DNA of 64,000 bases from Pseudoalteromonas luteoviolacea H33-S. GTDB lineage: Bacteria > Pseudomonadota > Gammaproteobacteria > Enterobacterales > Alteromonadaceae. Under the pieces are notes generated by a model. The model made no database searches. It saw only the letters and a program-made list of their open reading frames with translations, and was not told where the DNA came from. The stretch lies in assembly GCF_001625695.1 (NCBI RefSeq), contig NZ_AUXY01000074.1, forward strand, positions 1 to 64,000, given 5' to 3'. Positions 1-10,075 of this stretch are shown in pieces. Position 1 is the stretch's first letter. Every line of letters starts with the position of its first letter. The position numbers were made by a program, and so were the translations under genes.

Positions 1-336
1 ACAGTTTTTATTACAGTCTCAATAAGTGGGGTAATTTGCGTTTTAGCTGCATGACTGCATCTTTATCGCAGTAGATATGGGGGCTTTTCCAATTGTGTAT
101 ACGCCTTAAAAATTCAAAATACGAAATCTAATGAGGCTTCACTAAATCAAAGCTGAGGTTAGGTGATAAAATTTAGATATAACATTAATCTTGAATCTAG
201 TATTTACTTGAAAGTAGGCGGTTTAGAGACATGAAGATTTAGTTAATGCCTAACGATTACGTAAAGGGGCTGCTGACTTATCAAGTCTGAGTGAGTATCA
301 ATCAAAATTGATCATCAGCCATTGGAACCCACTTAT
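1..336. other. Left-edge non-coding stretch
   Basis: No convincing coding region, RNA gene or strong terminator was recognised on either strand in these 336 bases. The stretch lies downstream of the minus-strand lipoprotein gene that ends at 337. It is AT-rich and may belong to the regulatory or 3' region of a gene outside the window. Confidence 0.5.
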
Positions 337-795
337 TCACTTCATGTTTGGTTTTGGTGCTTTTTTGCTTATTTGGTTTTGTTTATGTCGGTATATCTCT
401 CTTTTTTGTCTCGCCATATATTCTTCAATTTCTGTACGTTTACGCTGCCCATGTGCAAACCCTTTTTGATAAGCTTGGTATAACTCAACGGGGCAAATGC
501 TCGTTTTTGAGTTACCTTCGATCGCACTTTGATAGCCGGTTTCAAAAGTACAATACTCAAATAAGCCTGAACTATAACCATTGACAAATTGCTCTTGTGC
601 ATCGGGACTTAGAGTATCTCCACAAGTTTGCTTTACAGCATCAAAAAACCTAACATTTTCGCCTGACATAGCTGTTTTATGACCAAGAGCTTGCCAATCT
701 TCTGAACTACAATTGGCGTAGTCAAATGTGTACTTTGTCGAGCTACATCCTGCGATTAATGTAATACAAATAGACCAGAGTGTGATACGAACCAT
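337..795 (-). CDS. Small predicted lipoprotein, DUF2799-like
   Basis: Predicted 152-residue lipoprotein. The N-terminus has a short basic and hydrophobic signal ending in the lipobox LIAGC, so the mature protein should start at that cysteine and be anchored in a membrane. I chose the ATG at 795 because an AAGGAGA ribosome site lies just upstream and the signal sequence begins there; the open frame extends further to 834 but lacks such a site. The mature part has an aromatic and Gly-rich middle (NGYSSGLFEYC, YQKGFAHGQ) and several cysteines, which resembles DUF2799 proteins. The C-terminus is basic and Lys/Gln-rich. Function is unknown. It appears monocistronic. Confidence 0.75.
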   Translation of the reverse strand: MVRITLWSICITLIAGCSSTKYTFDYANCSSEDWQALGHKTAMSGENVRFFDAVKQTCGDTLSPDAQEQFVNGYSSGLFEYCTFETGYQSAIEGNSKTSICPVELYQAYQKGFAHGQRKRTEIEEYMARQKREIYRHKQNQISKKAPKPNMK

Positions 796-948
796 CTTAT
801 TCTCCTTATATTTTGCTGGTACTTTTAAAGTCAATAGTATTTATAAGTAAGTCTCTTTTTTGAATATCCATTGGGCATGGATATAGGTGCTTTGCATCAA
901 TGAATAATTCATAAAAGCGGCATTTAATTTAGCGGTGTTGATATAAAG

Positions 949-1344
949 TTAGGCACGACCTAAAAGCGCTTGTAAATTTATTGCTTCAGTTTCTTTTGAG
1001 CGAATATATGTTTGCTCGGATTTTATAAGGTGTTTTTGCTGTAGAAGCAGGTTGACATGGTTGAACGTGCTTTTGTCATTAATATGAAGACTTAACTGAA
1101 GCAGGTAGTGATTTATCTCTGCAAATTGGGTCGACTGAATTTTTACTTGTATTGCTAAAGCGGATGTTGTTGCTTGCACGAATGTAGTTAATGCACTTTT
1201 CTGCTTTTCAAGGTGCAACCACTGTTCAATCAGCGTTGCTTCACCTGTTGCTTGTACTGAGCATGTGCTAAATAGCAGTATTATTATACTTAAACACCTT
1301 TGTTTAACGCTCAAAGAAAAAATCTGAAATGTCATACTAGGCAC
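949..1344 (-). CDS. Small secreted protein of unknown function
   Basis: Predicted 131-residue protein that I do not recognise. A hydrophobic stretch near residues 15-28 followed by SVQA looks like a Sec signal peptide, so it is probably periplasmic. The rest is rich in Gln, Leu, Thr and Ser and reads as amphipathic helix (LEKQKSALTTFVQ, LLLQQKHLIKSEQT), without cysteines in the mature part. Two in-frame starts exist, ATG at 1344 and ATG at 1335, and neither has a clear ribosome site. No operon partner is evident. Confidence 0.55.
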   Translation of the reverse strand: MPSMTFQIFSLSVKQRCLSIIILLFSTCSVQATGEATLIEQWLHLEKQKSALTTFVQATTSALAIQVKIQSTQFAEINHYLLQLSLHINDKSTFNHVNLLLQQKHLIKSEQTYIRSKETEAINLQALLGRA

Positions 1345-1613
1345 TTTTGGGTTAAGTTTTATTCGTTTTGTATATTAGGAACAATGATGTTTTTTTGTCA
1401 AACAGGCAGATTTGCTTGGACTTTTTAGTTGAAAAATATTGAAGTGATAAACCGCAGAATTGAATTAAATTGGTAAAAATGTTGATAGTTGAGTATTAGA
1501 CTCCGTGAAATGGTTGTTTATTTAAAATAAAAGCCTACTCATTATTTTTTGTTAATATGGCGTTTTTTCAATCAGGTAAATAGTATTAATGAGAGATATA
1601 ACAAATTGAAATG
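1345..1613. other. AT-rich intergenic stretch
   Basis: With the hairpin at 1614-1645 this makes about 310 bases without a gene between the small secreted protein and the end of the TonB-dependent receptor gene. It must hold the promoter of the secreted protein gene, but I could not pick convincing -10 and -35 boxes. Confidence 0.4.
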
Positions 1614-1645
1614 TCCATGCATTGATTACAGGTTCAATACATGGA
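1614..1645 (-). terminator. Hairpin downstream of the TonB-dependent receptor
   Basis: Two 12-base arms, TCCATGCATTGA and TCAATACATGGA, are complementary except for one position and flank an 8-base loop, ten bases past the receptor stop codon. There is no good U-run after it on the minus strand, so it may be a weak terminator or an RNA-stabilising hairpin. Confidence 0.5.
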
Positions 1646-1654
1646 CTGTATTAT

Positions 1655-4189
1655 TTAAAAGCTAAAGTTAATTTTTGCGTAGTAGGTCATCCCATCAAAA
1701 CCGTATGGTAAAGCCCTAAGTGGATAACGCATTGCGCCGTTAGTGATAAAGTTAAGTACTTCATCTTCGCCTAACTCGTTTGGTGTTTTATCAAATATGT
1801 TGTCTATACCGACAGATAAATCAAAATTGTCATTAATTTGATACCCAAAGTTCACATCAACTAATACCGCTGACTCAACAACGCTATTTTCTTGCCAGTG
1901 ATTGGTTGGCGACAAGAAGTCAGGTAGTACAATATGTTTACCCGCAAAGTAGGAAACCTCGGTTTTTCCGAAGTAATTTAAACGCAGTAGCGATGACCAC
2001 TTATCCTTTTTATAGTCAAAAGTAAGCGTTGCTCGTTCTTGTGGTTGTCCGTGAGTCAGGAAAGACTGAGTTTGTTCATCTAATGCGATATCTTCTGATA
2101 TGCCTTGTGGTGTATTGATTTTATCAATCGTAGTTTCATTTTTGTTTGCAGCAAACGTTACTTCCAGCTCACCAGCAGCAACCTCGGTTGAGTATGAAGC
2201 GATTAAATCAATCCCTTTGGTTGTTGAATCAAGTGAGTTAGAGAAGAAATTAGCTTGCACTGCGCCAGATGCTTTAAGCGCTGCATTGGCTTCTGGGAAG
2301 TTTGTAAGCGCTTCGCTATCAATACCAATGAAACTGCCTAAATTTATACGGTCATAAATCTTGATTTGATAGAAGTCTAACGTAATGGATAGATCATTAC
2401 TGGCATCCCACGCTAAGCCTAAGTTTAAGTTGTCAGAAGACTCAAGCTTTAAGCCATCTATGCCTAAAGCGCTTGGGAATGGAGAGCCAGCTGTTGCAGT
2501 GAAAGAAGTAGCAAGTGAACCGTCACCACCTAAGCTTGTTGTAAATGCACTATAACCGGCTTGCTGTAAAGACGGTGCCCTAAACCCTGTTGATGCAGCC
2601 GCTCTAACAGCAAGGTCTTCAGTGACATCATAGCGTGTAGCGAGCTTCCAAATGGTTTCATCACCAGAATCCGAGACATCTTCGTATCTGAGTGCACCAC
2701 TGACTAACCAATACTCGTTCAGTAGCGTTTCTGCTTCGACATAAATCGCATGGCTAGAACGGTCTGCTTTGTTAGCGGCATCTGGTCTCAAACCTTGATA
2801 AGCTTGGAATCCGCAGTCAGCAAACACGCTTGAGTCCATTACTGATGGGAATGAGCTCGCAGCATTTGACGCGCCACATGCGTAAGATGCGACTTCTCCA
2901 GGTACAATCTCGTAATTTTCTTTACGATATTCCGCACCAATTGAAATATAGATTGGCTCCGCATCACCGCGCTCAATTACGCCATTTACATCAAAATTTG
3001 TTGTCCACTGGTCAAACCTAAAGCCACCGGAATAACCACCTTTAGGCCCTGAGTTCTCTCTGATCTGTTCGTCACTCGCGTTGGGGTTATTGGCTAAGTA
3101 TTCAGCTGCATAGGAGGCGTTAATCGTATTCGACGAAGAATAATCGTACTTGTTTTGGCCATATACATTAGAGAAGTCGAAACTCCAATCTGGATTGATG
3201 TCTCCTTTAAGGCCAACGGCAAACGATATGTCATCCGCTTCGTTATCTATACGAGGTAAAAAGCCGTCAGGGTATACCTGAGGAACGTTACGCTCTGCGC
3301 GGTTAAAATCACGGTAAAAACCATTACCAAATGCTGTTCTGTTAGAGTATCCGCCAAATGAATAAAGCTCTTTATCACCAACAGGCAGTGCGGCGTTAAA
3401 AAAGATTGAGGTGAACTCACTGTCAGAGTTGCCTTGTCGCCATCTCACCGTATCGGATAATTCACCAGCAGGGATTGTTGATGAGCCACCAGTATCGCGC
3501 TCAGCGCGGTTAGTGCCTTCAGCATCTCTATATTCTAATGATAAGTTGACAAAGCCACCTTCATTGCCAATATCAAAGCCTCTGTTTAACCCAAACGCAT
3601 ACGTGTCGCCATCACCTTCGCCGGTCGCACTGCCTTGGAAAAAACCCGTGGTTACGCCGGTTGTGTCATTTAAAGATAAATTAATTACCCCAGCGATAGC
3701 GTCTGAACCATATCGAGCTGCGGCCCCATCTCGCAGGATCTCAACATTTTTAAGTGCCATCATTGGAATTGAGTTCATATCTGTGCCGGCAGCGCCTGCA
3801 CCGACTGTCCCCGTTAGACCAAAAATGGCTTGAGTGTGTCTTCTTTTACCGTTAATAAGTACTAATGTTTGGTCTGGTTGCAATCCCCTAAGTGTTGCCG
3901 GACGGAATAAATCTGAGCCATCTGATACTTGCGTTCTACTAAAATTAAATGAGGGCGCAATTGACTGTAAGCTTTGCCCAAGCTCTGTGTAGCCCCCTTT
4001 ATTAAGCTGCTCAGTATCAAGAATATCAATGGGTGATGTTGATTCAGTTGCCGTGCGGTTTGAAACTTTTGACCCTAATACTGAGATGGTTTCGATTTTT
4101 GTGTCTGTTGATTCTGCTTGTAGCGCGAAAGATGCTGTGCTTGCTAACAGGGCAAGCGCGATTGGTGATAGTTTGAGAGATCCTGTCAT
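1655..4189 (-). CDS. TonB-dependent outer-membrane receptor
   Basis: An 844-residue TonB-dependent receptor that would import a scarce substrate across the outer membrane using TonB energy. A cleavable signal peptide (ALLASTASFALQAES) is followed by a TonB-box-like segment (IETISVLGS, about residues 32-40), a plug domain (about 45-165, with ATLRGLQPDQTLVLINGKRR and GSDAIAGVINL) and a 22-strand-type barrel ending in a terminal Phe (YAKINFSF), the usual outer-membrane insertion signature. Length is normal for the family. The substrate cannot be read from the sequence; the plug resembles large receptors common in Alteromonadales for peptides, siderophores or carbohydrates. A LysR gene lies upstream on the same strand with a 122-base gap and may regulate it. 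Confidence 0.93.
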   Translation of the reverse strand: MTGSLKLSPIALALLASTASFALQAESTDTKIETISVLGSKVSNRTATESTSPIDILDTEQLNKGGYTELGQSLQSIAPSFNFSRTQVSDGSDLFRPATLRGLQPDQTLVLINGKRRHTQAIFGLTGTVGAGAAGTDMNSIPMMALKNVEILRDGAAARYGSDAIAGVINLSLNDTTGVTTGFFQGSATGEGDGDTYAFGLNRGFDIGNEGGFVNLSLEYRDAEGTNRAERDTGGSSTIPAGELSDTVRWRQGNSDSEFTSIFFNAALPVGDKELYSFGGYSNRTAFGNGFYRDFNRAERNVPQVYPDGFLPRIDNEADDISFAVGLKGDINPDWSFDFSNVYGQNKYDYSSSNTINASYAAEYLANNPNASDEQIRENSGPKGGYSGGFRFDQWTTNFDVNGVIERGDAEPIYISIGAEYRKENYEIVPGEVASYACGASNAASSFPSVMDSSVFADCGFQAYQGLRPDAANKADRSSHAIYVEAETLLNEYWLVSGALRYEDVSDSGDETIWKLATRYDVTEDLAVRAAASTGFRAPSLQQAGYSAFTTSLGGDGSLATSFTATAGSPFPSALGIDGLKLESSDNLNLGLAWDASNDLSITLDFYQIKIYDRINLGSFIGIDSEALTNFPEANAALKASGAVQANFFSNSLDSTTKGIDLIASYSTEVAAGELEVTFAANKNETTIDKINTPQGISEDIALDEQTQSFLTHGQPQERATLTFDYKKDKWSSLLRLNYFGKTEVSYFAGKHIVLPDFLSPTNHWQENSVVESAVLVDVNFGYQINDNFDLSVGIDNIFDKTPNELGEDEVLNFITNGAMRYPLRALPYGFDGMTYYAKINFSF

Positions 4190-4311
4190 AACTTACTACT
4201 CTATATTTTTATTTGTTTTAAAGGCTTAGCCTAAGTTCAAGTTGTCATAAAAAAATCTCAAGCGCAATAGTTTTGTATCTATAATGTAAACTTTATGGTG
4301 TTTTTCATTGT

Positions 4312-5232
4312 TTAGTCTGACTGTGTTGCAATTGCTGCAACCTCGTTCAGTGTGTTTTTTAGCCAACTCAGGCCTGGGTCTAAATTGAAAGCTCGGTGCC
4401 ACGCCATATACAAGCGATAAGGTGGTAAAGAGATTGGTGGAGAATAAATATTAACTAACGCCTTATCATTAGGCGAGATAGAGAGCGTAGGAACCGTTGC
4501 TATCAAGTCACTAGTTGCTACTAAGCTGACAGCTTGCATAAGGTGGGGGGTGATGGCTGCTATGTGTCTTTTTTCATTAATTTTATTCAACTCAGTATCT
4601 AAACTGCCATATTCTTGTCCCCAAGGTGATATAAGAATGTGGTGTGCTTGCAAATAACAAGCAAGTGACAGTTCGTTGTTAATGAGTGAATGATTTTTAC
4701 GTGCAATCACGCGGTAATCGCCGCTCAATAACATTTTATGTTCAATATCGGCGCCAAGGTCATCAGCGTGGTTGAAGGTTAAAACGAGATCGATTTCATT
4801 GACTGCCAAAGCGCCGTGAGGCAGCTGTGATTCCAAATCAACCACTTTAATTTTTATGTTCGAGCGTGAGGCACAAAGCTTGGCAATTAGAGGGTATACA
4901 AAAAGTTTAGTTATGAAATCTGTGGTAGCTATTGTGAATTGTCGCTCTGAGGTTGCGACATCGAATTTATCTAAACTATTGGCTACTTGGTTAAGTAATG
5001 CGACACCTTGCTGAGCAAGCGGCTGGATCATGAGTGCTTTTTTTGTTGGTTTCATCTCACCTTGTTGGCGCACAAATAAGGGATCATCAAATGCAACCCT
5101 GAGGCGCTTTAACGCATGACTCATCGCTGACTGGCTTAAGTTGAGTAACTCAGAAGCGCCTGACACACTGCGCGTTTGGTATAAGGCGTCTAAAACAAGC
5201 CATAAGTTTTGGTCAAATTGTCTTAAGTTCAT
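4312..5232 (-). CDS. LysR-family transcriptional regulator
   Basis: A 306-residue LysR-type regulator. Residues about 4-65 form the winged helix-turn-helix (SGASELLNLSQSAMSHALKR), and residues 90-300 form the periplasmic-binding-protein-like effector domain. The N-terminus (LRQFDQNLWLVLDALYQTRS) resembles the NodD/SyrM-type branch. The start ATG lies 93 bases from the divergent cupin gene, the classic layout in which a LysR protein controls its divergent neighbour and itself. It could also control the TonB-dependent receptor that follows on the same strand. The effector is unknown. Confidence 0.92.
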   Translation of the reverse strand: MNLRQFDQNLWLVLDALYQTRSVSGASELLNLSQSAMSHALKRLRVAFDDPLFVRQQGEMKPTKKALMIQPLAQQGVALLNQVANSLDKFDVATSERQFTIATTDFITKLFVYPLIAKLCASRSNIKIKVVDLESQLPHGALAVNEIDLVLTFNHADDLGADIEHKMLLSGDYRVIARKNHSLINNELSLACYLQAHHILISPWGQEYGSLDTELNKINEKRHIAAITPHLMQAVSLVATSDLIATVPTLSISPNDKALVNIYSPPISLPPYRLYMAWHRAFNLDPGLSWLKNTLNEVAAIATQSD

Positions 5233-5262
5233 AACTATGCATGTTGTTCATGTTAATTTGAA

Positions 5263-5274
5263 AAATGTACATTT
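5263..5274. promoter_or_regulatory. Palindrome in the LysR/cupin divergent region
   Basis: AAATGTACATTT is a perfect 12-base palindrome in the 93-base gap between the divergent LysR and cupin genes. It is flanked by repeated TTCATG words. Position and symmetry fit a LysR-type operator controlling one or both genes; binding is inferred only. Confidence 0.4.
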
Positions 5275-5328
5275 GATTCATGCTGGTTGGCAACATATTC
5301 TTGGAGAAAAGCAATAAAGGGGTAAGTG

Positions 5329-5697
5329 ATGAAGAATTCAAATGTAATTAATTTTGCGCAAAAGTTGTCATTATTTAACGAGCATTGGTCACCCAAAGTG
5401 GTGGCGCAAATGAACGACTATCAACTTAAACTTGTGAAGGTTTCTGGTGAATTTACTTGGCATCAACATGACGATACTGATGAGGTGTTTATCGTCATAG
5501 AAGGGGAGCTTGATATTCATTTTAGAGATAGAGTTGAGCACTTAAGCCGTGGCGAAATGTACGTTGTCAAAAAAGGCGAAGAACACAAGCCTGTGGCAAT
5601 GAGGGAGTGTCATATCTTGATTATTGAACCCAAAGGAGTAATTAACACAGGAGATGCCGGAGGTGAATTAACTGCGGACAATGATGTCTGGATATAA
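5329..5697 (+). CDS. Cupin-domain protein
   Basis: A single-domain cupin of 122 residues. The first cupin motif is clear ([20 protein letters not shown], with His-x-His and a downstream Glu as metal ligands), and the second follows around GEEHKPVA. Such small cupins bind a metal and act as sugar or small-molecule isomerases, dioxygenases or sensors; the substrate here is unknown. I chose ATG at 5329, seven bases after a GGGG ribosome site, over the adjacent GTG at 5326. It is divergent from a LysR gene, which probably controls it. Confidence 0.88.
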   Translation: MKNSNVINFAQKLSLFNEHWSPKVVAQMNDYQLKLVKVSGEFTWHQHDDTDEVFIVIEGELDIHFRDRVEHLSRGEMYVVKKGEEHKPVAMRECHILIIEPKGVINTGDAGGELTADNDVWI

Positions 5698-5881
5698 TAA
5701 ACAAGTTGAAATAGCACGTATAAACATGCATTTTCACGGCTGCTCTTAACTATTTACGACCTAAATTGGTGATTTTATCTCTACTAACTAAACTATCTAA
5801 ATAGAATTTTGATAGTTTCCACCAAAGCATAAAACAAAGCTGATGCAGGGTTTTATGTGTTTAGTAGAGGCTGGGTCTGGC

Positions 5882-7906
5882 ATGCTTAGACGGTTATCAA
5901 TTAAACAGAAAATTATCATGGGTTTTGGCGCGATTGGTGGCTTATTGATCATCGCATGCACATTGGCTTATATTGCGCTATCTCACATCAGCGATTCAAA
6001 CAAGCAAGTGCGTGAAGTGACGCTGCCCAGTCAACATGCGGTGGAAGCGCTCAAGTTGCAAGAATTAAGGTTGGCAATGCAAGTAGCTCAAACCTTCAAT
6101 ATGCAAACGCACGATGAAGTGACCAATGCCTCTTCTCAAATTCAATCCACTTTAGTGCAAAGGCATGAACTGACGAATCAATTAAACTCAAAATTAGCTC
6201 ATGCACCTGAATTAAAAGCCTTGCTCGTAAAAACTGAAAAGAATATGTCTAAGCTCGAGCAAGCGGTAAATAATATGTTGTCGCTCAAATTATCGCTGAT
6301 TGAAACCCAAAACAGCCATAACTTAACATTTCAAAGGTTGATAAGTAACAGACAAAAAGCCAGTGACGCCATGTTGAGCATTGAGTTAGTTGAAAATGCG
6401 CCACAAGTGCAATTAGAAGAGATGATAGGGACGGGGTTTCGTATTGATGATGCACTGTTTACCCTAGACAATAACATACAGCAAATTATGAATTTGCCTA
6501 AAGAAAAAATAGAGTCGCACAAAAGCGACGTGTCTTTCATCATCAAGGACATTGAAAATAATTTCGTTTTTTTGCAGCGTCAATCACAAGGGGTAGATAT
6601 TGGCGGGGTGTTTTCAGAGTTTAGTGCAGCGTTAGAGGAGCTAAATCAGTTGTTAATCAACCCAGGTGAAGCCTATGATTTGCTGAATGAGAGGGCGAGG
6701 CTTGAAGCAGAAGTGGTGATGAAGTACCGAGAGGCTGAAAGTTACTCTCAAAGCGTGCTTAATTCACTCAGTAAAATGAGAGATAAAACCAAACTGTCTT
6801 TAACCATGTCGCAGCAATCCACTGAGGAGCTAATCAAGAAAGCTAAAACGGGTAGTATTATAGTGGTTGTAACTCTGGTTGGGCTAGCAATTATCATCGC
6901 GACATCGACTAGTAGAGCAATGCTGATACCCTTGTTATCAGTTAATAAAGTATTGAATTATCTCGCGGTTGGTGACTTTTCCCTTGATATCAAAAAGCGT
7001 AGTGAAGATGAATTTGGCAACTTGGTTGATAACATCAAAAAAGTACAAACGAGCTTGAGTGATCTTCTTCATGACATCAACCTTAAAATCAGTGAACTAA
7101 ACGCATTTTCTGAAAAGTCATTGACAGAGAATAATGGCCTTGCAGGGCGCTCCTCATCTCAAATGGTACGCATGGATGATGCGACTAATTTGGCGCAAGC
7201 GGTTTCTAAATCCGCTGTGCAAGTTTCACTGAGCGCGAAGCAAAGTTTGGATAGTCTGATGCAGGCCAATGAGTTTGGGGCACAGGCCTCGAACGTGGTG
7301 GTAGACAATCAATCTCATATTCAGTCGCTAGAAAATAAAATGAATCAGGCTGTTGAAGTCATGTCTAGCTTAAGTGAGCACAGCGCTAACATAGGATCTA
7401 TATTAGATACAATCGTCTCGATTGCAGAGCAGACTAATTTACTTGCCTTAAATGCTGCTATAGAAGCGGCAAGGGCAGGTGAACAGGGAAGGGGGTTTGC
7501 AGTGGTTGCAGACGAAGTTCGCACTTTGGCTTCAAGGACGCAGGATTCAACGGAAGAGATCAATAAGATGATTTCGTCTTTACAACATGATACAAAACGC
7601 GCAGCCGAGGTCATTAATAGCGGGCAGGCAGATGTATCGGAGTGTGTAGCGCAAATAAAAGTGCTGGCGATGGATATTGATCAGATAAGTAATTCATTAG
7701 TCGAAGTTAATGGCTTAAGTAAGCAAGTGGCAGAATATGCGCACTTGCAAGAAGAAGATTGCCAGCGTATCGAAACCGTGATGTTAGAAGCCAAAGAGGT
7801 GGCGAGCTGTAATGTGTCATCGACAAAAGGGTTGGCAAAAGATGCTGAATCTTTGACTAACTTAGCACGGTTTTTAGCTCAGCTGGTGGCGCGGTTTAAG
7901 TTGTAA
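5882..7906 (+). CDS. Methyl-accepting chemotaxis protein
   Basis: A transmembrane chemoreceptor of about 674 residues. TM1 lies near residues 10-33 ([20 protein letters not shown]), a helical periplasmic sensing region spans about 35-320, TM2 lies near 323-345 ([15 protein letters not shown]), and a HAMP linker leads into the cytoplasmic signalling coiled coil. The conserved hairpin tip ([20 protein letters not shown], about residue 515) binds CheA and CheW. I prefer ATG at 5882 over 5843, since the basic residues before TM1 begin there and an AGAGG lies upstream. There is no adjacent che gene, so it is an orphan receptor feeding a distant array. The ligand is unknown. Confidence 0.92.
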   Translation: MLRRLSIKQKIIMGFGAIGGLLIIACTLAYIALSHISDSNKQVREVTLPSQHAVEALKLQELRLAMQVAQTFNMQTHDEVTNASSQIQSTLVQRHELTNQLNSKLAHAPELKALLVKTEKNMSKLEQAVNNMLSLKLSLIETQNSHNLTFQRLISNRQKASDAMLSIELVENAPQVQLEEMIGTGFRIDDALFTLDNNIQQIMNLPKEKIESHKSDVSFIIKDIENNFVFLQRQSQGVDIGGVFSEFSAALEELNQLLINPGEAYDLLNERARLEAEVVMKYREAESYSQSVLNSLSKMRDKTKLSLTMSQQSTEELIKKAKTGSIIVVVTLVGLAIIIATSTSRAMLIPLLSVNKVLNYLAVGDFSLDIKKRSEDEFGNLVDNIKKVQTSLSDLLHDINLKISELNAFSEKSLTENNGLAGRSSSQMVRMDDATNLAQAVSKSAVQVSLSAKQSLDSLMQANEFGAQASNVVVDNQSHIQSLENKMNQAVEVMSSLSEHSANIGSILDTIVSIAEQTNLLALNAAIEAARAGEQGRGFAVVADEVRTLASRTQDSTEEINKMISSLQHDTKRAAEVINSGQADVSECVAQIKVLAMDIDQISNSLVEVNGLSKQVAEYAHLQEEDCQRIETVMLEAKEVASCNVSSTKGLAKDAESLTNLARFLAQLVARFKL

Positions 7907-7970
7907 AAGCGCGAATAAAAAGCTTGAATGAGATTTAACTGCTAAGACAATGTATTTATTAATAAGAATG

Positions 7971-7999
7971 TAAGGCACGTACGCAAAACGAGTGCCTTA
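7971..7999. terminator. Hairpin between chemoreceptor and TOMM cluster
   Basis: Perfect 8-base arms TAAGGCAC and GTGCCTTA with a 13-base loop sit between two convergent genes, six bases past the end of the minus-strand gene. There is no strong T-run on either side, so it may be a weak bidirectional terminator. Confidence 0.45.
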
Positions 8000-8005
8000 A
8001 AGCGT

Positions 8006-10075
8006 TTAGATGTATAGACCTTGTTGGTTAATTGTATTTTCATTTAATGGCTCGTCTCGCAAGCCAAGTTTAACCGGCGTACTATACAGCCTTTGATTAC
8101 CTAGCTGAGGCCAGATATGGCAAAGACCAGGAACGAATACTTTCGCTGTTTTTATAGGTATAGGCTCTTGAGAGTAATCTAATACGAGTGTTTCCATGCC
8201 TAGGCCTTTAAGTTGTTCAACCACTGCTAGAATATCTAACTTTAGGTCTCCACTTGGCTCCAATTTAGGGCAAAGAGCGCTAGAGTTGCTATTAGGTATC
8301 AAAAAGTCTTCTTTCTCAATTGCATCAAAGTCGAAAGGTGCACCATTTTGATCTCTAATAGGAATGAGCTGACATAATTCTGTTAGTGCTCTTTGAGCGG
8401 CTAGTTCCGGCTTTAAATGACAGCCAAAACCGAATACCCAGCCTGATGTCGACTTATTTTTGCCTATCGCAGCCATGACAGAAACGCCTGTGTCAATTGT
8501 AAGGTCTAGCACCCAATATTCGTGATTTGCAGAGATAGTCTGGTGGAGTGGCTCAAGATAGTTTGTATCCAAAGAGCTAAGGTCGAAGCTAGGGCGTGGT
8601 AGTTGATTGTACCACCATATAGCAACTGCATCCCGTTCAATAAGCTCAAACAACCCTTGCATAATGGCTTCTTCAATGTTGTTTCCTGCTGCACAGCCAT
8701 TGGAATGCCACTTACCGTATTTATCCTCTTCGTATGGTGTATTCGCAAAGCATAGTACATAAGGGAGGTATACAGGTTCGTTTTGACTAAGTGACCAAGT
8801 TTGTTGCCAATTGATCTGCTCATCGTCAAATTTGATAACTGCTTGAGTTCTTTTAGACTCAGTATCTGCTGAGTCAGCGAACTTTGCATACTGATGATTG
8901 CTATAAGGTGTAAGTTGATGAAAGCTGTAGCTTCGGTGAGGCAAGCTTGATTTGTGTGCAAGGAGCGAAGGAATTATATTCCTAAATTGTGCATTTTTTC
9001 GCTCAATACTCTCGCATAGAGCACTGGCCATAGACTGGGCTTGGCTAACCCCTTTGCCAAGGCTAACCTGCACAAAGCTGTTGTTGTTTACGTTGTTAAT
9101 ATCTTTGACAGGGAGGCTCTTAAAAAACGCGGTTTTAAAAATAGATATCGTGCTTTGATTAGCTGAAGGGAGGGCTTCAATATGGGTTATTTGCCCAACG
9201 ATAGGGCTAATAAACGGCCTTAGGCGCTCGACTGTCTGTTCAGCAGAAATGCATCGGGATCCACCGTCACTGTCAAATGCTACTGGTCGAGATTGCAAGT
9301 ATACTTGTTCAATGATATCTGTTGCTGTTATGGGCTGGTATGAGTGTTTATTAGTGATACCTTCTTTGTATGTATGCTCTATGAGTACTTTTTGCTGCTC
9401 CTGACCATTTAAATGGGGTAAGAGAATCTCTTTTATTCTGTTTATATGATTGTCTTTTAATGATGTACTCAGCTGGATATCAGTAGACATGGCCACACAA
9501 GAATCCGTGTATGCCTCTAATAATTTTAAAACAGGTTTATTGGATTTCAGTGTATTATCAAAAATTTTTAACTCTGAAAATGTAGATAAAACTGGGCTGA
9601 TCATTAATTTTGTATCAGTAGTTGCGATTAAACACACTGGGTGATCTGGGTTGAGATGCCGTAGGTTTTTTGCGTAAAAGTTTGCTGCAATAAGGGTATC
9701 GGATATAACGAGTTGAATATTGCTTGATGGTAAGCCAATTCCATCGGCTGGAATATCTAAGTCACTATAAATATTTTCAGAGAGTTTATTTAGTGTTCTC
9801 GGCTTCTCAAGAATTTTATCACCAGTACAATCCGTAATGTAAAGCTGATTAGATAGAAAATACTCACATATTGAAAGAAAGCGATTTGCTTGTTCATCAC
9901 ACTTTGCGAGTTGAACAATTTCCCTGCAAGTTTTGTGTCCATCAATCAAATGCAAAAGAGGGAATGATTTCTCTTCAAATAGAAACTCTCCGTCTGCATT
10001 TAAAACTATCAAGTTATTGTTAGGCAGTTTCGTCACATGATAATTTTGTTGCCACCTTAAAATGGTGTCTCTCAT
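8006..10075 (-). CDS. Fused TOMM cyclodehydratase with YcaO domain
   Basis: A 689-residue protein of the kind that converts Cys, Ser and Thr of a ribosomal peptide to azolines using ATP. The N-terminal part (about 1-270) resembles the leader-peptide-binding, E1-like C-protein portion (LIVLNADGEFLFEEKSFPLL). The C-terminal part is a YcaO domain: an ATP/Mg-binding helix with Glu residues (GVSQAQSMASALCESIERKN, about 340-360), the hallmark block NGCAAGNNIEEAIMQGLFEL plus IERDA (about 457-485), and ALTELCQ further on. Many azoline-forming YcaO proteins end in a PxPxP tail; this one ends in NQQGLYI. It overlaps the amidohydrolase gene by four bases (ATGA), so the two are translationally coupled. 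It is the last gene of the cluster and probably acts on the precursor encoded at 11254-12117. Confidence 0.88.
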   Translation of the reverse strand: MRDTILRWQQNYHVTKLPNNNLIVLNADGEFLFEEKSFPLLHLIDGHKTCREIVQLAKCDEQANRFLSICEYFLSNQLYITDCTGDKILEKPRTLNKLSENIYSDLDIPADGIGLPSSNIQLVISDTLIAANFYAKNLRHLNPDHPVCLIATTDTKLMISPVLSTFSELKIFDNTLKSNKPVLKLLEAYTDSCVAMSTDIQLSTSLKDNHINRIKEILLPHLNGQEQQKVLIEHTYKEGITNKHSYQPITATDIIEQVYLQSRPVAFDSDGGSRCISAEQTVERLRPFISPIVGQITHIEALPSANQSTISIFKTAFFKSLPVKDINNVNNNSFVQVSLGKGVSQAQSMASALCESIERKNAQFRNIIPSLLAHKSSLPHRSYSFHQLTPYSNHQYAKFADSADTESKRTQAVIKFDDEQINWQQTWSLSQNEPVYLPYVLCFANTPYEEDKYGKWHSNGCAAGNNIEEAIMQGLFELIERDAVAIWWYNQLPRPSFDLSSLDTNYLEPLHQTISANHEYWVLDLTIDTGVSVMAAIGKNKSTSGWVFGFGCHLKPELAAQRALTELCQLIPIRDQNGAPFDFDAIEKEDFLIPNSNSSALCPKLEPSGDLKLDILAVVEQLKGLGMETLVLDYSQEPIPIKTAKVFVPGLCHIWPQLGNQRLYSTPVKLGLRDEPLNENTINQQGLYI

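Noticed and set aside
348-584. Open frame on the plus strand opposite the first lipoprotein gene
   Set aside because: It lies wholly inside the minus-strand gene, which has a clear lipobox and ribosome site, and its own product shows no domain or signal pattern.
3411-3833. 140-codon plus-strand frame inside the TonB-dependent receptor gene
   Set aside because: It is a shadow of the receptor gene on the opposite strand, rich in Pro and Ser from its codon pattern, with no independent evidence.
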